Numbered from the stretch's first letter, positions 34,506 to 45,647 are shown. The stretch is DNA of 64,000 bases from Nematopogon swammerdamellus (GCA_946902875.1 OX336340.1:1533501-1597500); one strand, 5' to 3'. A program made the numbers and translations. The notes: generated by a model not told the origin, from the sequence alone.

Positions 34506-34648
34506 TTTATTGCTAAACACGTCCGCCGCTTTAATATATGGTATGTCTATAATATGTTGTTTCTAGAGATGGCGGCTCATGCCAGAGTTCCAGGTTGAAA
34601 TCCCGGCCGGAGCAAAGACCGTACCAATCTGGATAGATGCGGTACTAA

Positions 34649-34924
34649 GGGTGTCTTTCACCAACTTACCTAATAAGTTCTCACTAACTAATCATAGGCT
34701 AACTTTAATCATTGGTAATAAGTTCCCACTAAAAAAATGGCTTTCACCAACAGAATTCGAGTGCTCGCTAATTAACGACAGATCATCCTCTGATTAGTTT
34801 AGAGGCCACTTTAGCCAATGTTTATTGTTAACGTGATGTGGTGAAACTACTTTTTCTGTTTAATCAGTGGTTTTGTGTCGGTTAATTTTACCGATACTTT
34901 AGTCGAAGGTGGTGAAATAGGCCC
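34649..34924. mobile_element. Harbinger/PIF-like MITE with TAA duplication
   Basis: Left GGGTGTCTTTCACCAACTT and right AAGGTGGTGAAATAGGCCC are imperfect inverted ends. TAA at 34646-34648 is repeated at 34925-34927. A 3-bp TAA/TTA duplication with GG..CC ends is typical of PIF/Harbinger MITEs. 276 bp, non-coding. Confidence 0.65.
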
Positions 34925-34927
34925 TAA

Positions 34928-36564
34928 ATTTCTACGCTTGCTCCGTCAAAAGGAATATGAACCTATAAAGGAATACGATTGGCCTAGCTCGCACAAGTGA
35001 CGGTAAGAGGAAGCGATGCACAATGTGTTTAAAAGAGACGAATAATTTTCTCGCCGTCTTTCCCCGCTCTACGCTGATTGTCGGTATTGCAAGCAAGGGA
35101 GAGGGGTTGCCGGAGTTTTGGAGCATGACTGTCGAAAAAATACATATCGAGATTTCGTCTTTATTCTCTGCTCCGCATATTATTTTTTTCTCATCCTTTA
35201 TTTTCACCTGCGACTTTAATTCGATGCTCTTAAATATACATACATTCACTAGGTTCGACTTAATTATTATTTGTTTTTTTTTTTATTTATGTTAAATGAA
35301 ATTGCAAATTATGTTAGTTTACAACTTTAAACATATAATATTTTATCTAATTATTTATTGGCTGCGGCCACATGCTTTAAAACAATTTCGCATCTATCTA
35401 TCTATTAAAAATTTAATTAAACAGTAATTGTTAATGAAAACCAAAAATAATATAATAATGAGACGTAGGTAATCATTACCTACGATGCGACCAAAAAATT
35501 TATCTAACAGAATAAAATTAACTAAGCTAAAAAATTATACCAATTAAATGTCGCCTCAATTTTTCAATTCTTTAAATACTCTTCGAATTAGATATCATAA
35601 GAAAAATGGAACTATCTCCAGTTCTAACTTATTCGGTTCCCCATAAGGTCAAATGGGCTGGGCTGGATATCTGCAGAGTATTGGCACTTGGAGCGCCAAG
35701 CTGGAAATCCTACGGCCATTTCGTTCTTGGCCTGAATACGAGTGTTATGATCTTGTGTTTATAGATAGGCTGGGATGATCAGCGTTTTATCCCCCTTAAA
35801 TCATTGATCTGATCAAGCAAAACTTGGTTGGCGGTAAAACAGAATAGAATAGAAAATATCCTTTATTCTATTTAAATATACATTTTAGAAAAGGCGGTCT
35901 TATTACCTATGGCAGTCTCTGCCAGTTAACCTGTCTTAATTACAAATATATAATATAATATTTTAAAGTATTTTTTTACGAATTTAACAGTGGTAGGTAC
36001 TGAAGTCCCACAACGTCACGGGCTTCTTCAGGGACTGCGGGAGTTCCTTTTTTCGAAGATTATAGGTTACCTATTGTAGGTGGATATGGTGTGTATTCAG
36101 TAATTATCTAATAAGTATAAAATATATATATTTTATTCATAATAGATAATTACTGAAGACGGCATTCGCCGAAATATATCTATAAAATGTGTATAAAAAA
36201 ACGTGTTCTTTTTCAATAAATAATACGAATGAGAAAAAAAATGCTTACGAGGCCCTGACCTTACTTACGAGTTTACACGAACCACAGAAGGGTCTAATGC
36301 TTTTCGGATACATGCACGTGTGGGCGAGTATGTGAGGAATCCGAAACAGTCGAAAATTCCAAAAGTTTCGAATAAATGCATCTTTGATGCGGAGTAATGC
36401 ACCGCATGATTTGAGCCAGCTGCCGCGGTATGATAATTTCGACGGTTTTAGAGTAGCGTATTCTGTTGGCGCGCCATTTTGAAATTCGAATGCTCCTGGA
36501 ATGCTGCTTTGAATTGGAGAGTCAGTACAAACTAGCATTTTAAATCGTTCTCAATTTGAAAACT
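34928..36564. other. No gene recognised; LINE tail
   Basis: 35838-35945 begins with AGAATAGAATAGAAAATATC and resembles a LINE 3' end on the - strand, as at 39538. CAGTAATTATCTA/TAGATAATTACTG near 36100-36160 is a small hairpin. The 97- to 105-codon frames at 34932-35295 and 36245-36538 show no known domain. Confidence 0.35.
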
Positions 36565-36912
36565 CGATCTAGTTAGGGTGCACCGCCGCGCCGGGTTATA
36601 CGTTCCGACTTTGGATGGGTGACCATCCGATCGTTGAGACTGGCCGCTTTTCAGATTCTTACTTACGAGTACTTTGTTCACAAGGTGGTAAGGGTTTACG
36701 TACATACATACTATCACGCTTCAAACCCGACAATCGAGGTGAGAGTAATCGGTGTTGTGCTGCAGGAACTCCGAGTACATTATAGTATAACTCCAAACAA
36801 TATTTTTAGCAAAATATTAGGACTAGGCAACCATCAAGCAGCACGTAACTTTACTTACTGAATGGAAGACCCGTGCTAAGGTGAGAGGTGACTAGCCCGT
36901 CGACCTGTCAGA
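36565..36912. mobile_element. SINE mosaic: H2 piece (+) then T2 inverted (-)
   Basis: 36570-36655 is 5S-like head sequence on the + strand (CGACTTTGGATGGGTGACCA, CCGATCGTTGAGACTGGCCG). 36690-36912 is T2 on the - strand (CACGCTTCAAACCCGACAAT to AAGGTGAGAGGTGACTAGCC). 36913-37221 is AT-rich without features. Confidence 0.55.
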
Positions 36913-37221
36913 GTCGGGTTTTATAGCATTTTTATTTTTATTTTTTATTTTATTATTTTTGGTTCACGACCATATATTTTTAAATCTTCGTTTCAAGCTA
37001 TAGATAATGATAATATTGTATTTTTACAGGTGGACAATATCGCGACTGGCGGCCGTCATTTTGAATTGTTACCCGCACTGAAATCCTAACTGAATCCCCA
37101 ATCCCACCCGGGTAATTTAGGCAACCCAAATAATACCAGAATTATCAACATCATCGTCACAATCGGACGAGTCGTTAGGAGTTACAATCATGCAAAAACA
37201 CATAAATACTCGTACACCCAT

Positions 37222-37450
37222 TTTTTTTATGGAACCTGACACGGTTGGCTACATCACCTACAACATCCGTGATGTCAGCCCATAACACCGGGTGAACTAG
37301 GTGCCATGTTAGTGCTTCCCCCTTTGATCGTGCCGGCTACACTGAACTGGTCGGAAAACACAAACTATTTACATAGCCGTTTCAACCGACGTTTCATTCA
37401 ATGCGGTGGTATCAGCCCGGGCGGTTTAAACCCCACCAACAAGTAAGATT
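37222..37450 (-). mobile_element. SINE tail T1
   Basis: TTTTTTATGGAACCTGACAC to GGGCGGTTTAAACCCCACC; head missing. Confidence 0.8.
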
Positions 37451-37599
37451 AGGAGGGAAGGGAAGGGACCTGCAGTTTTACGAGGAATCCGAACATCGGT
37501 CACACATTCAACTCGGAACACATTCATGAATCTCCTTTTGGCTATGCCGCAGTCGGGTAAATAGTACTATATTATCGCTTTAAAATATCTCTCCGCCTA

Positions 37600-37970
37600 G
37601 ATATTTCCCCCCAAGTACATACAGTCTCGGGTCCTTCAAGAGAGGTGTGAATAGGCAACTGTCAGGCCGGCATGGCATTCGTAACTCCCGCGTACAACCG
37701 AATGTCCCCAGTGGCGGTTCCCCAGGTGAAGCAAGTGAGGCGCCGCCTCACTTAATTACCTTGAAGGTAAAGAAAAAAAAAATCAACATGGATGTTTATT
37801 TATTGCTCGACTTTGGGCATGTCCTGTCCTCGAAATGAAAACTGCAATACAACATAAAAAAATACTATTATGTAGGTGGTGATTCACTAAAATTCATTGG
37901 CCAGAGCCGCCACTGATGTCCACGGGCGTCGTTAAGCAACTTGTTGCGCTTTCTATAAAAAAAAATATAC
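37600..37970 (+). mobile_element. LINE 3' end, group J1, split by a hAT-like MITE
   Basis: FPPKY- and SGRHGIRNS-coding sequence runs to ACAACCGAATGTCC; the LINE resumes at ATGTCCACGGGCGTCG (37916) and ends in an A-run. The split is caused by 37709-37915. Confidence 0.75.
37709..37915. mobile_element. hAT-like MITE
   Basis: CAGTGGCGGTTCCC at the left and AGAGCCGCCACTG at the right form terminal inverted repeats of the CAGNGGCGG kind. ATGTCCC before and ATGTCCA after form a 7-8 bp target duplication, as in hAT elements. 207 bp, non-coding. Confidence 0.7.
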
Positions 37971-38394
37971 GTTTTTATTTCGAGCTGAATCCAGTACCTG
38001 TGTACGTACATACATATTATATTTCAAACGAAAACGTTACAGCGTCTGTGGGGCTATAACAGTTTAACCTTAAAATGCCATAAAACTTTTGTTTGTGTTA
38101 ATAAAGTAAAGGAATTATTACATTCGAGATCAAATTTTGACAATAGTAACGACCGTGTTAAAGTTTTAAAAGATCCGTTATGCGAGCGATATCGCTGCCA
38201 CTCAATAGCCAGTGTCAGTAAGAGCGTTGCAAAATCTTCTTTGTTCTGTACATATGGGTGTCTCAATAAGAGTGCACAATTTAAATTTTGTGGTATTTTT
38301 TTGTGCAAGTGGCAACTCTAAAATTTGACAGATGTCACCTATGTTGTTCCGATTCTTGCATATTCATTTACAACTGTGTGTACGAAGTTTCATC
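37971..38394. other. No gene recognised
   Basis: An 84-codon - strand frame (38054-38308) has no recognisable domain. Confidence 0.25.
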
Positions 38395-38590
38395 AAATTC
38401 GGATGATCGGTTTAAGAGTTATGGAGGAACTTACATACATACATAAGTACAGAAAATATTTATAAAAATCGTCAATAGAGTCTACAAAGGCAGTAAGTAT
38501 CTAATAAAACAAAGTAACTTACTCCATGACCATGTTGATGATGACACTTAGAGATTTAGTAGTATTAGTAGTAAGTATTGACGATGTAGG
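38395..38590 (-). mobile_element. Helitron-like element, partial
   Basis: AAATTCGGATGATCGGTTTA, GTTATGGAGGAACTTACATA and AACAAAGTAACTTACTCCAT match the interior and TC end of 31862-32198; the hairpin end is missing. Confidence 0.5.
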
Positions 38591-39537
38591 TATATTTATA
38601 AAATAAAACATCTATTCCTCCTCCCTTTCACTTGCACTACCCATACTTCTTTCTCTGTAATGTTATTCCTCATCACCCAAATACTGGTAGACTTGAAGAA
38701 ATCATTTGCAGTGATAAGCCCGCCTTTACGCACTGCTGTATTCCTTGTTTCTTTTCATGTACTGTTCTCCTTAAAATTGTGTGCAATAAAGAGTTTCTGC
38801 ATGCAGTAAATGCTATAGCACATCCGGGAATGCTGGTAACAGGTACTGGCAACACTCCAACCCCTCGCACCTCCCCTCCGCGTCCGGCGCGCACACGCCG
38901 CCGCTCCGCGCGTCTGTCTCTTGGAGTTTCGGGTTTCGTTCGTGTGTGAGCTTGTCAGGCGAGCGTCATTGTTTGTAATTAATTCTGTTCTGTCTGTGTG
39001 TTTCTATCAATATACGTTGATTGAGTGCAAAAGAGTGTATTCCTCCTTCGTGTGCCTCATCTTAGTGCTGCTCAGTACTCTCTAACCTAACCAATAACAT
39101 CAGGACGCTATAATGCTCTAACAGGAACCCTTGCAGGAACCACGGTTATTATAACATTAAATAATAATAATGTGAAAGAATCTGTCCAAAATCCATAGCG
39201 CGTTAATAACGTACTTAGTAAAAGAAATTTAAAATAAAGTTAGCCTTCTAAGTAATAATTAACAAAATAAATAATACTTAACTGCAAGTTTAAACGGCAG
39301 TTTATTACCATATTTACGACAAAAAGCCGATAGCGACACAATTTTATACATACGTAATGATTTAATCCAATAGAATAGTAAAAAGGTTTGGGAATATTTT
39401 CATATTATGTTAATTGGAAACCTTCCAATAACACTCACTCGGAGGGTTTAACTAGGTCTTGGCCTAACATTTCTGTGGCATTTTAAACCTTTTTGTACTC
39501 TGAGTTCTGGTATAAAATATTATTTCATATTTAAGGT
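38591..39537. other. No gene; CpG-rich patch
   Basis: 38850-38950 is markedly CG-rich (CTCCGCGTCCGGCGCGCACA) within AT-rich surroundings. The + and - frames over it show no known domain. The rest is AT-rich. Confidence 0.3.
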
Positions 39538-40093
39538 GCTAGAATAGAATAGAATAGAAAATTTATTGGTATATAACATATACAAGTCACTAACTCACAT
39601 TCACACATTTTAAAATTTTACAATTTACAAAATAAAATACAATTTAACGATATTCAATTCAATTTCAATTCAAAAAATTCAAACATAATAAATAAATCCT
39701 ATTAAAATTAAAATTATTAATAATAAAAATCCGACATAAAATCGCCAGTCAAATAGGTGCACATCAATAATACATTAGGTACCTATAAAAGCAAGCAGAA
39801 ACTCAATCGTTAAGGAATTCCTCGACCGAATAGTACGCCTTCTCCACCAGAAAGCGCTTCAGTATGCCGACAAAGCTGTTGAATGATTCAGCTTTTTTAA
39901 TTTCTGTGTTTATTTTATTATAGAGCTTTGGCCCAATTACAAAAACCGATTTTTCAGATCTGGCGAGTCTGTGTTCAACAGGACGGAGATTGTCACGGTT
40001 TCGGGTGGAAAAGACATGACTAGCTCCACTGGTTTCAAACAAATGAGATCCTCTCCTAACGAACTTGGCGACCTCCGCGATGTACACATACAC
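39538..40093 (-). mobile_element. 5'-truncated LINE with ATTCT tail (reverse-transcriptase C-terminus)
   Basis: A 96-codon frame reads STRNRDNLRPVEHRLARSEK, then FVIGPKLYNKINTEIKKAES and AYYSVEEFLND. This is the C-terminal tail seen after the reverse transcriptase in many insect CR1/L2-like LINEs. The 3' UTR follows to TTTTCTATTCTATTCTATTC, a short-tandem tail typical of such LINEs. The catalytic domain is absent. Confidence 0.8.
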
Positions 40094-40399
40094 ATACGCT
40101 ATATACCGGTGACGGTAAAACTGTGAAAGTGTGGATGGATAGATGTCAGCGTCCGTCAGGGTGGACTGGGCACTGCCCCATGGATTCTGTGTTGCGTATA
40201 TACTTATGTATAGTATATTTGTTATTTCGAGAATGTGTTGTAGAAACGTATTTAATCAGACGTTTGATCGTCAGCGCCATCTCTTGGCGTGATTATGAAT
40301 CTTTGATTTGTCTCTTTGGCGCGTAGTACTTTAAACGGTCATCGATTTTCCATGCAGCTGTGGCAAGGTGTCGCCACAGCGCCGTTAGTCGATCCTCCG
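40094..40399. other. No feature seen
   Basis: No recognisable repeat or coding frame. Confidence 0.25.
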
Positions 40400-40675
40400 T
40401 TTAAATCCGTCAAAATCCGTGGATTGTGCGAATATGAAAATATTTTCCACGGAAGCTCATTCCACACTTTAGCAGTGCGAGACAAAAAAGACTTAGATAA
40501 TTTTGTTCAGTTCGAGGAACTCTTCTGTCGACTACAAAGGAAAGGAGTGTTTCGCGAGAGTGCGGCGGCGGGTTTGGCGAAGGCTAACAGGAGGAAGAGG
40601 GATGAGGGAAGCGAGTTCGTCAGAGCAGCGGCCATAGTAGTAACGATATGTTTTAAATGGCTCAATGATCCAGCG
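40400..40675 (-). mobile_element. LINE 3' end, group J3, coding part only
   Basis: CCGTGGATTGTGCGAATATG, GAACTCTTCTGTCGACTACA and AGCGAGTTCGTCAGAGCAGC match 57290-57520. The 3' UTR is missing. Frame 40507-40710 is an out-of-frame reading of it. Confidence 0.7.
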
Positions 40676-40711
40676 AAGTTATTTCCATGTTCATGTCTGT
40701 GTACTACCATA

Positions 40712-40774
40712 GCCTAGGCAAAGAGATTGCATTACGTCGTCGCTGCGACGTAATACAAACTCTTTGAGCCTAGG
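40712..40774. repeat. Short palindrome, about 28-bp arms
   Basis: GCCTAGGCAAAGAGATTGCA and TACAAACTCTTTGAGCCTAG are imperfect inverted arms around ATTACGTCGTCGCTGCGACG. 40775-41164 holds no recognised feature. Confidence 0.7.
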
Positions 40775-41164
40775 CAACTCTGCTCAAGGTAAAATACCAG
40801 GCTAAATACCACACGCGAAATGCTTTCGGGTTAAAATATTTAAAACATGTTTTTTCTCTATGAAGCATATCAGCCGCACCATTTTCTTAGCATTTTTGCT
40901 CAAAAGTATTCGGAAAATACGGAAACAGGTAGCACACGTGACACGAGGCTGGATTCCCTCCGGATTCCGTCATCACTTAGAGAAGGGGAAAGTATAGAGT
41001 GATCGTATGAATGTCGTAACGCAGCACTTGAAATTTTATATTTGGACACCATATGGCTACCCCAGTACTCGTTTTAACGTGATAGATAATACAATGAGTA
41101 GGTGCGCAATATATGCCTGTGAACGGGTACATTTCTAACCTAAATGTTAAGATCCCGAAAAGAG

Positions 41165-41580
41165 TCGTTGTTGAGCCGGCAAAGTTGTCAGCCTCGATAG
41201 CTCAGTGGTGCAGTGCAGACAGTCGAATGCTGCTATTGATTGTTAAGCAACGCTGGGCGCGGTCAGTCTTTGGATGGGTGACCGCTCGACCGTTGGAGGC
41301 TGACCGTGGTTCGGACTCCACGTAAAACTATAGGTCCCTTCCCTTCTTACCTTACTAGGTGGTAGGGTACAACCCGCCCGGGTTGATACCACCACAATGA
41401 ATGAAACGTCGGTCGAAACGGCTATGTAAATAGTTTGTGTTTTCCGTCAAGTTCAGTGTAGCCGGCACGACCGAAGGGAAGCACTGACATGGTACCTAGT
41501 TCACCCGGTGTTATGGGCTGACATCACGGATGTTTTAGGTGATGTAGCCAACCGTGTCAATTTCCATAAAAAAAAAGAGT
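41165..41580 (+). mobile_element. SINE, head H2 (5S/tRNA-like) plus tail T1, complete
   Basis: 41187-41213 reads GTCAGCCTCGATAGCTCAGT then GGTGCAG, a box-A-like start. 41242-41284 (GCGCGGTCAGTCTTTGGATG then GGTGACCG) resembles the 3' half of insect 5S rRNA. 41308-41320 (GGTTCGGACTCC) is box-B-like. GTCAGCCTC at 41187 is mirrored by GAGGCTGAC at 41296, giving a stem. T1 follows, ending CCGTGTCAATTTCCATAAAA. AAAAGAGT on both flanks may be the target duplication. Confidence 0.8.
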
Positions 41581-41682
41581 TAATAGGGCTCGGCGAAAAT
41601 GGTGGGGTTAGTTCGCGCATGTCATGTGTCGGGATGTGATCGGTGCGCGGGGTGTGGGCGGACAGTTTGATAACCAATGACG

Positions 41683-41841
41683 GTCGGTATAGTGCCCGGG
41701 ACGGATCTCGGCGTGTCGTCGCCGCTGCGGGCGACCCGCCACGCGAATAAACTATACAAGTACGGTGCGGGTGCGAGGGAGAACACCGACGAACCGCTGC
41801 GGCGGCGACACGCCAAGATCCGCCCCGCGCATTATACCGGC
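41683..41841. repeat. GC-rich imperfect inverted repeat
   Basis: Left arm 41683-41730 (GGTATAGTGCCCGGGACGGA, CGGCGTGTCGTCGCCGCTGC) pairs with right arm 41794-41841 around a 63-bp centre. A 71-codon frame spans it and ends at a donor-like GTGAGT at 41889. I treat the frame as a by-product of the repeat. 41842-41970 has no other feature. Confidence 0.65.
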
Positions 41842-41970
41842 CGCCTCTCCCGCCGCGCCTCCGTCACTCCGCCAAACAGACCCAAAAAGTGAGTTCTACG
41901 CATTCCCACACCATTTTCGCCAAGCGCTATTAACTCGAGCCGGCACCTAATAGGTTACCTACACTACACT

Positions 41971-42413
41971 TCTTTTTTTTTTTTTTATGGAAACTGACAC
42001 GGTTGGCTACATCACCTACAACATCCGTGATGTCAGCCCATAACACCGGGTGAACTAGGTGCTATGTCAGTGCTTCCCTTCACTTCGCGCCGGCTACACT
42101 GAACTGGACGGAAAACACGAACTATTTACATAGCCGTTTCGACCGACGTTTCGCTCAGTGCGGTGGTACCAACCCGGCCGGGATAAACCCTACCACCCAG
42201 TAAGGTAAGAAGGGAAGGGACCTACAGTTTAACGTGGAATCCGAACCACGGTCAGCCTCCAACGGTCGGGCGGTCACCCATCCAATAACTGACCGCACCA
42301 CTGAGCTGCCGAGGCTGACGATCCCTTAGTCGACTTTTACGACATGCGACGGGGAGAGATGCAGTGGGGCTATTCTTTTTAAGTACCGACCCCACACGGT
42401 ACGAACTTCGTTC
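41971..42413 (-). mobile_element. Three-part SINE: H1-H2-T1
   Basis: Read on the - strand: H1 (GTACCGTGTGGGGTCGGTAC to AGTCGACTAAGGGATC), then H2 (GTCAGCCTCGGCAGCTCAGT, GTTATTGGATGGGTGACCG, GTGGTTCGGATTCC), then T1 with its A-tail. Both heads are present, the H2 box-A side slightly shortened. Confidence 0.8.
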
Positions 42414-42734
42414 ATTTATTATTTTATATTTTGTAAATTACTAAATTTGTTTAGAGGTACAAACTATTGCACTCGATTTATTTTCTTCAGGATCGAATAA
42501 TAACTCTCTTTGATTAAATAAAAAAATATATTAAAAACCACCTTTCCTCACACACAATCAGCTTTCTCCACACCAAGAATATCTCTTCATAGACCCATCT
42601 CGTTCTAACCTGTTTGAACGACGAAAACTACGAAGTGCCCGCTCCGCTCATACGACAAGATAGATGACTGACAGTAGGAGCGGGGCGTATGCAAGGGGAT
42701 GGCTACACGTATGAGCTTTCACTACCATAGTTTT
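42414..42734. other. No feature seen
   Basis: AT-rich first, then ordinary sequence without a recognised repeat or frame. Confidence 0.3.
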
Positions 42735-42995
42735 TTTCGCATTCGACAGAATAGTTCTTGGAACGGCACGATTCTCTAACTCGTTCGTATGTCGCAATGG
42801 AACAGCGTGGAATGGGCTTCCGGAGAATATATTTCCCTACTCCTACAATGCACGGATTTTCTAATCGCGGGTTAACATATAAAAACCTAATAATACAATA
42901 GCCTTTCCCCAGCGACTTTAGTCCGCCTTAAAGCCGAACTGGCACCTCCTCGGGGTGAGATTGGCTGTGCCTGAGGCTTCCGACCTCGAGCACCC
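42735..42995 (+). mobile_element. LINE 3' end, group J3
   Basis: + strand copy of the 57133-57674 family: AATGGGCTTCCGGAGAATAT, TTCTAATCGCGGGTTAAC, ATAGCCTTTCCCCAGCGACT and ACTGGCACCTCCTCGGGGTG. Confidence 0.7.
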
Positions 42996-43059
42996 CAGTA
43001 CGAGTGCAATAAAACAAAATGTAAAAAATAAAATTACGTAGTATAAATTTTGGATGGAT

Positions 43060-43160
43060 GAGAAGAGCGGAAGACCGCGTGTGGTGGCGTGCCTTGGGAG
43101 AGGCCTATGTCCAGCAGTGGACCGATACAGGCTGATGATGATGATGATGATGATGAGTAT
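43060..43160 (+). mobile_element. RTE-type LINE C-terminus and tail
   Basis: Encodes RVWWRALGEAYVQQWTDTG then stop, followed by ATGATGATG repeats. This is the conserved end of RTE-like reverse-transcriptase ORFs and their tail in Lepidoptera. Confidence 0.75.
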
Positions 43161-43689
43161 AAATTTTATATACACCCCATTATGCAGAGCAGGCTCCCAT
43201 TTCTCATATTTTCGTTATTCCCGTCAATCCTCTAAACTTTCCTTCCTCTCAGTGCGCTCCTTCACCCCGTCACGTCGGCTTTTAAATACCAGCGCCCCGC
43301 AAGTCAAGCATTTCAAGCACTTTCAAGTATGTGGGCTTTATGCGGGAGTGCCTCGGCTCTTTGTGTTAAGCGCTCTAAGGCTTTGCATGGTTCCGTAGAG
43401 ACCTTCCACTCTCTTGTCTGTCCGTCTGTCTTATTAACTATCGTTTTCACAACCTAACGCTGCCACTTAACTCCTGTCAAATCTCTACTTCTTAAAAGGG
43501 AACGTATGTCTGTATGTATGTTTGAGGTTAACTCCCGAACCACTGAACATATTTTCATTCGGTTTGTACCAATAGAAAGAGCAGTTCTTGAGGCTTAATA
43601 CCATCACGCTAAATAGCCTTAGAGATTAGCAGTACCAAAGAAAGTATTGTATGGACGTGAGAAAGAGAGATAATAATATAAGAGGATCG
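43161..43689. other. No gene; dispersed repeat
   Basis: 43503-43640 is a relative of 251-436. 43200-43420 shows a frame without known domain. Confidence 0.35.
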
Positions 43690-43850
43690 ATCTTTTATTA
43701 ACGACGACGACCGCCGTGGACGGGAAAACGGAGTGTGGGAAGACGACATCAAGTACGTCGGCAGAAAGCAGTGTTTCCGTACCGCTGAAGGCCGGAAGAC
43801 TGGAGGAAAATTGAAGAGGCGTATGTCCAGCAGTGGACGCTTACTTGTTA
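43690..43850 (+). mobile_element. RTE-type LINE C-terminal fragment
   Basis: WEDDIKYV and, after a frameshift, AEDWRKIEEAYVQQWT are the last residues of an RTE-like reverse-transcriptase ORF. The tail is replaced by GACTGATTGACTAACTGACT. Confidence 0.65.
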
Positions 43851-44168
43851 CGTTGACTGATTGACTAACTGACTGATCGTTTATTATCATATTTGCGTTT
43901 AAATCGGATTTGCTATTAAATCGCGTCTACCGCGAGCGAAGTGTATGATTGATAAATGTTGACTAGACTTAACTAGAGTTGGTGAAAGGCAATAAAAGGT
44001 GTTTCTTAGACGGTACCGATATCAATTCAGTCAGCGCTTTGGCGCCTACTGCTGGGTATGCGCACCAAATTTCCATCTGTCCTCCCAACCTTCAGCGGTA
44101 CGGAACCACAGCTTGCCTTCGACGAACTTGTCGGCCCACCTAAACCCCTGGCCTTATACCGTCCGTGT

Positions 44169-44490
44169 TTTTTTTATGGAAACTGACACGGTTGGCTACA
44201 TCACCTACAACATCCGTGATGTCAGCCCCATTACACCTTGGTGAACTAGGTGCCATGCAGTACATCCCTTCGATCGTGCTGGCTACACTGAACCACACGG
44301 AAAACACGTACTAATATTTACATAGCCGTTTTAACCGACCTAGGGGCCTACAGTTTTAGGTGGAATCCGTACCACGGTCAGCCTCCAACGGTCGATCGGT
44401 CACCCATCCAAGTACCTATTGACCGCGCCCAGGTGTGCTTATGATCACGATCGACAGTCGACCGCCACACCACCGAGGCTGACAGTTTCT
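44169..44490 (-). mobile_element. SINE, head H2 plus tail T1
   Basis: TTTTTTTATGGAAACTGACA to AACCGACC (T1, shortened), then CCTACAGTTTTAGGTGGAAT to CACCACCGAGGCTGACAGT (H2). 44495-44545 resembles the GGCCTATTTCA end of the Harbinger-like MITE at 34649. Confidence 0.75.
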
Positions 44491-44545
44491 CGTCGAGGTG
44501 ACAGAATTTAACCGGCAATAAATTTTAGTCCAAAGTGTTGAAATA

Positions 44546-44952
44546 GGCCTTTGGCGAAATTTACTCAATCTTTTGCCCTAGCCAAACTAACGAGACCCTA
44601 GTCTTTCGTACTTCGAACGTACTTTTTTTTCGTACGCGAACTTTTTCTTGTTTCAAAACGGTTGCATTCTGCTTATCTGCAAACAGACTGCGGTGGGCTG
44701 AGTGTTCTCTCTGAATGCGCAGTGTGCAGTATGCTTGGGTGAGGGAACTCGGAGGACAATCCATTTTACATCGGAGCCGTAACTTCGAGTAAAATTATTA
44801 CATTGACATTACGCAGCGACATTTACATTGAATTTTTATTTAATTTTTTTTTTTTTTTTTTTGTAATAATGCACTATAACTCTATCAAGGTTCAATTTAA
44901 AAGGGTTTTCATCGTAACATGACTTACGAAAATGTATACATAACCCTTTTTT
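44546..44952. other. No gene recognised
   Basis: No supported feature; T-rich run at 44848-44863. Confidence 0.3.
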
Positions 44953-45260
44953 ACCCGACTACGGCGAAGCCAAAAAAGGAAGGGTTATGAGTTTGGCGTG
45001 TATGTATGTATGTATGTATGTATGTATGTATGTATGTATGTGACTATCTATATTCCACTCTACAGCCTAAAGTACTGGGCCGATTTGAAAAATTCTTGTG
45101 CCATTGGATTCGTCTTATTCACGGGAGTGTCATAGGCTATATAAAAATTTTCAAAATTCAAAATGGCGGACGCACGGCTTCGAAATGTCAAATTAGTTAT
45201 TCAAAATATATTGAGTGGGGTATCAAATTAAAGATAATTAAATTACGATTCCGAAAATAT
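44953..45260 (+). mobile_element. CCCGACTACGGCG-ended dispersed repeat with (TGTA)n
   Basis: ACCCGACTACGGCGAAGCCA, a TGTATGTATG run at 44998-45042, CTGGGCCGATTTGAAAAATT and TCAAAATGGCGGACGCACGG. The first word resembles the ends of the 47409-48146 palindrome. The class is unknown. Confidence 0.45.
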
Positions 45261-45647
45261 ATACTTTGCTATCTATTAAACTTATGTGGACAGAGAAATA
45301 GAGCAAAATGTGTGGCGCATGTATGAATCGCGATCGCGATGAAGCGTGGTCGCCCGCGCACCGCGCCTCCGCGCGCCCCCACGGTTTCGGTACGTTACAT
45401 ACACCGAAGACGCGCGACGACGACGCCGCGACGATAAGAAGCGACATGGTATTGTTGTTGGTAATATACCTACATACTTACTCACTGATCTACCGCAAAT
45501 TATATATAGATATATAATATTATTATTAGATACAGTACTATGCTAAAATAAATTGGTATTAAAATTTAATGTCCATGTACCTAGTGTAAGCATATGTAGT
45601 GAAGGTACATTAAATATAACTAATACCTACAATATTATTGTCGGATG
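45261..45647. other. CpG-rich patch, no gene recognised
   Basis: 45325-45445 is unusually rich in CGCG/GCGC (CGCGATCGCGATGAAGCG). Three frames are open across it, which is a composition effect. Confidence 0.3.

Noticed and set aside
38632..38949. 105-codon frame over a CpG-rich patch as a host exon
   Set aside because: No splice signals fit and both strands are open through base composition.
41242..41284. A real 5S rRNA gene
   Set aside because: Only the internal part is similar; the rest of 5S is missing and it is fused to SINE sequence.
41677..41892. 71-codon frame ending at a donor-like site, as a host first exon
   Set aside because: It lies across an inverted repeat that explains its composition; no known domain. 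Kept only as a low-interest finding.
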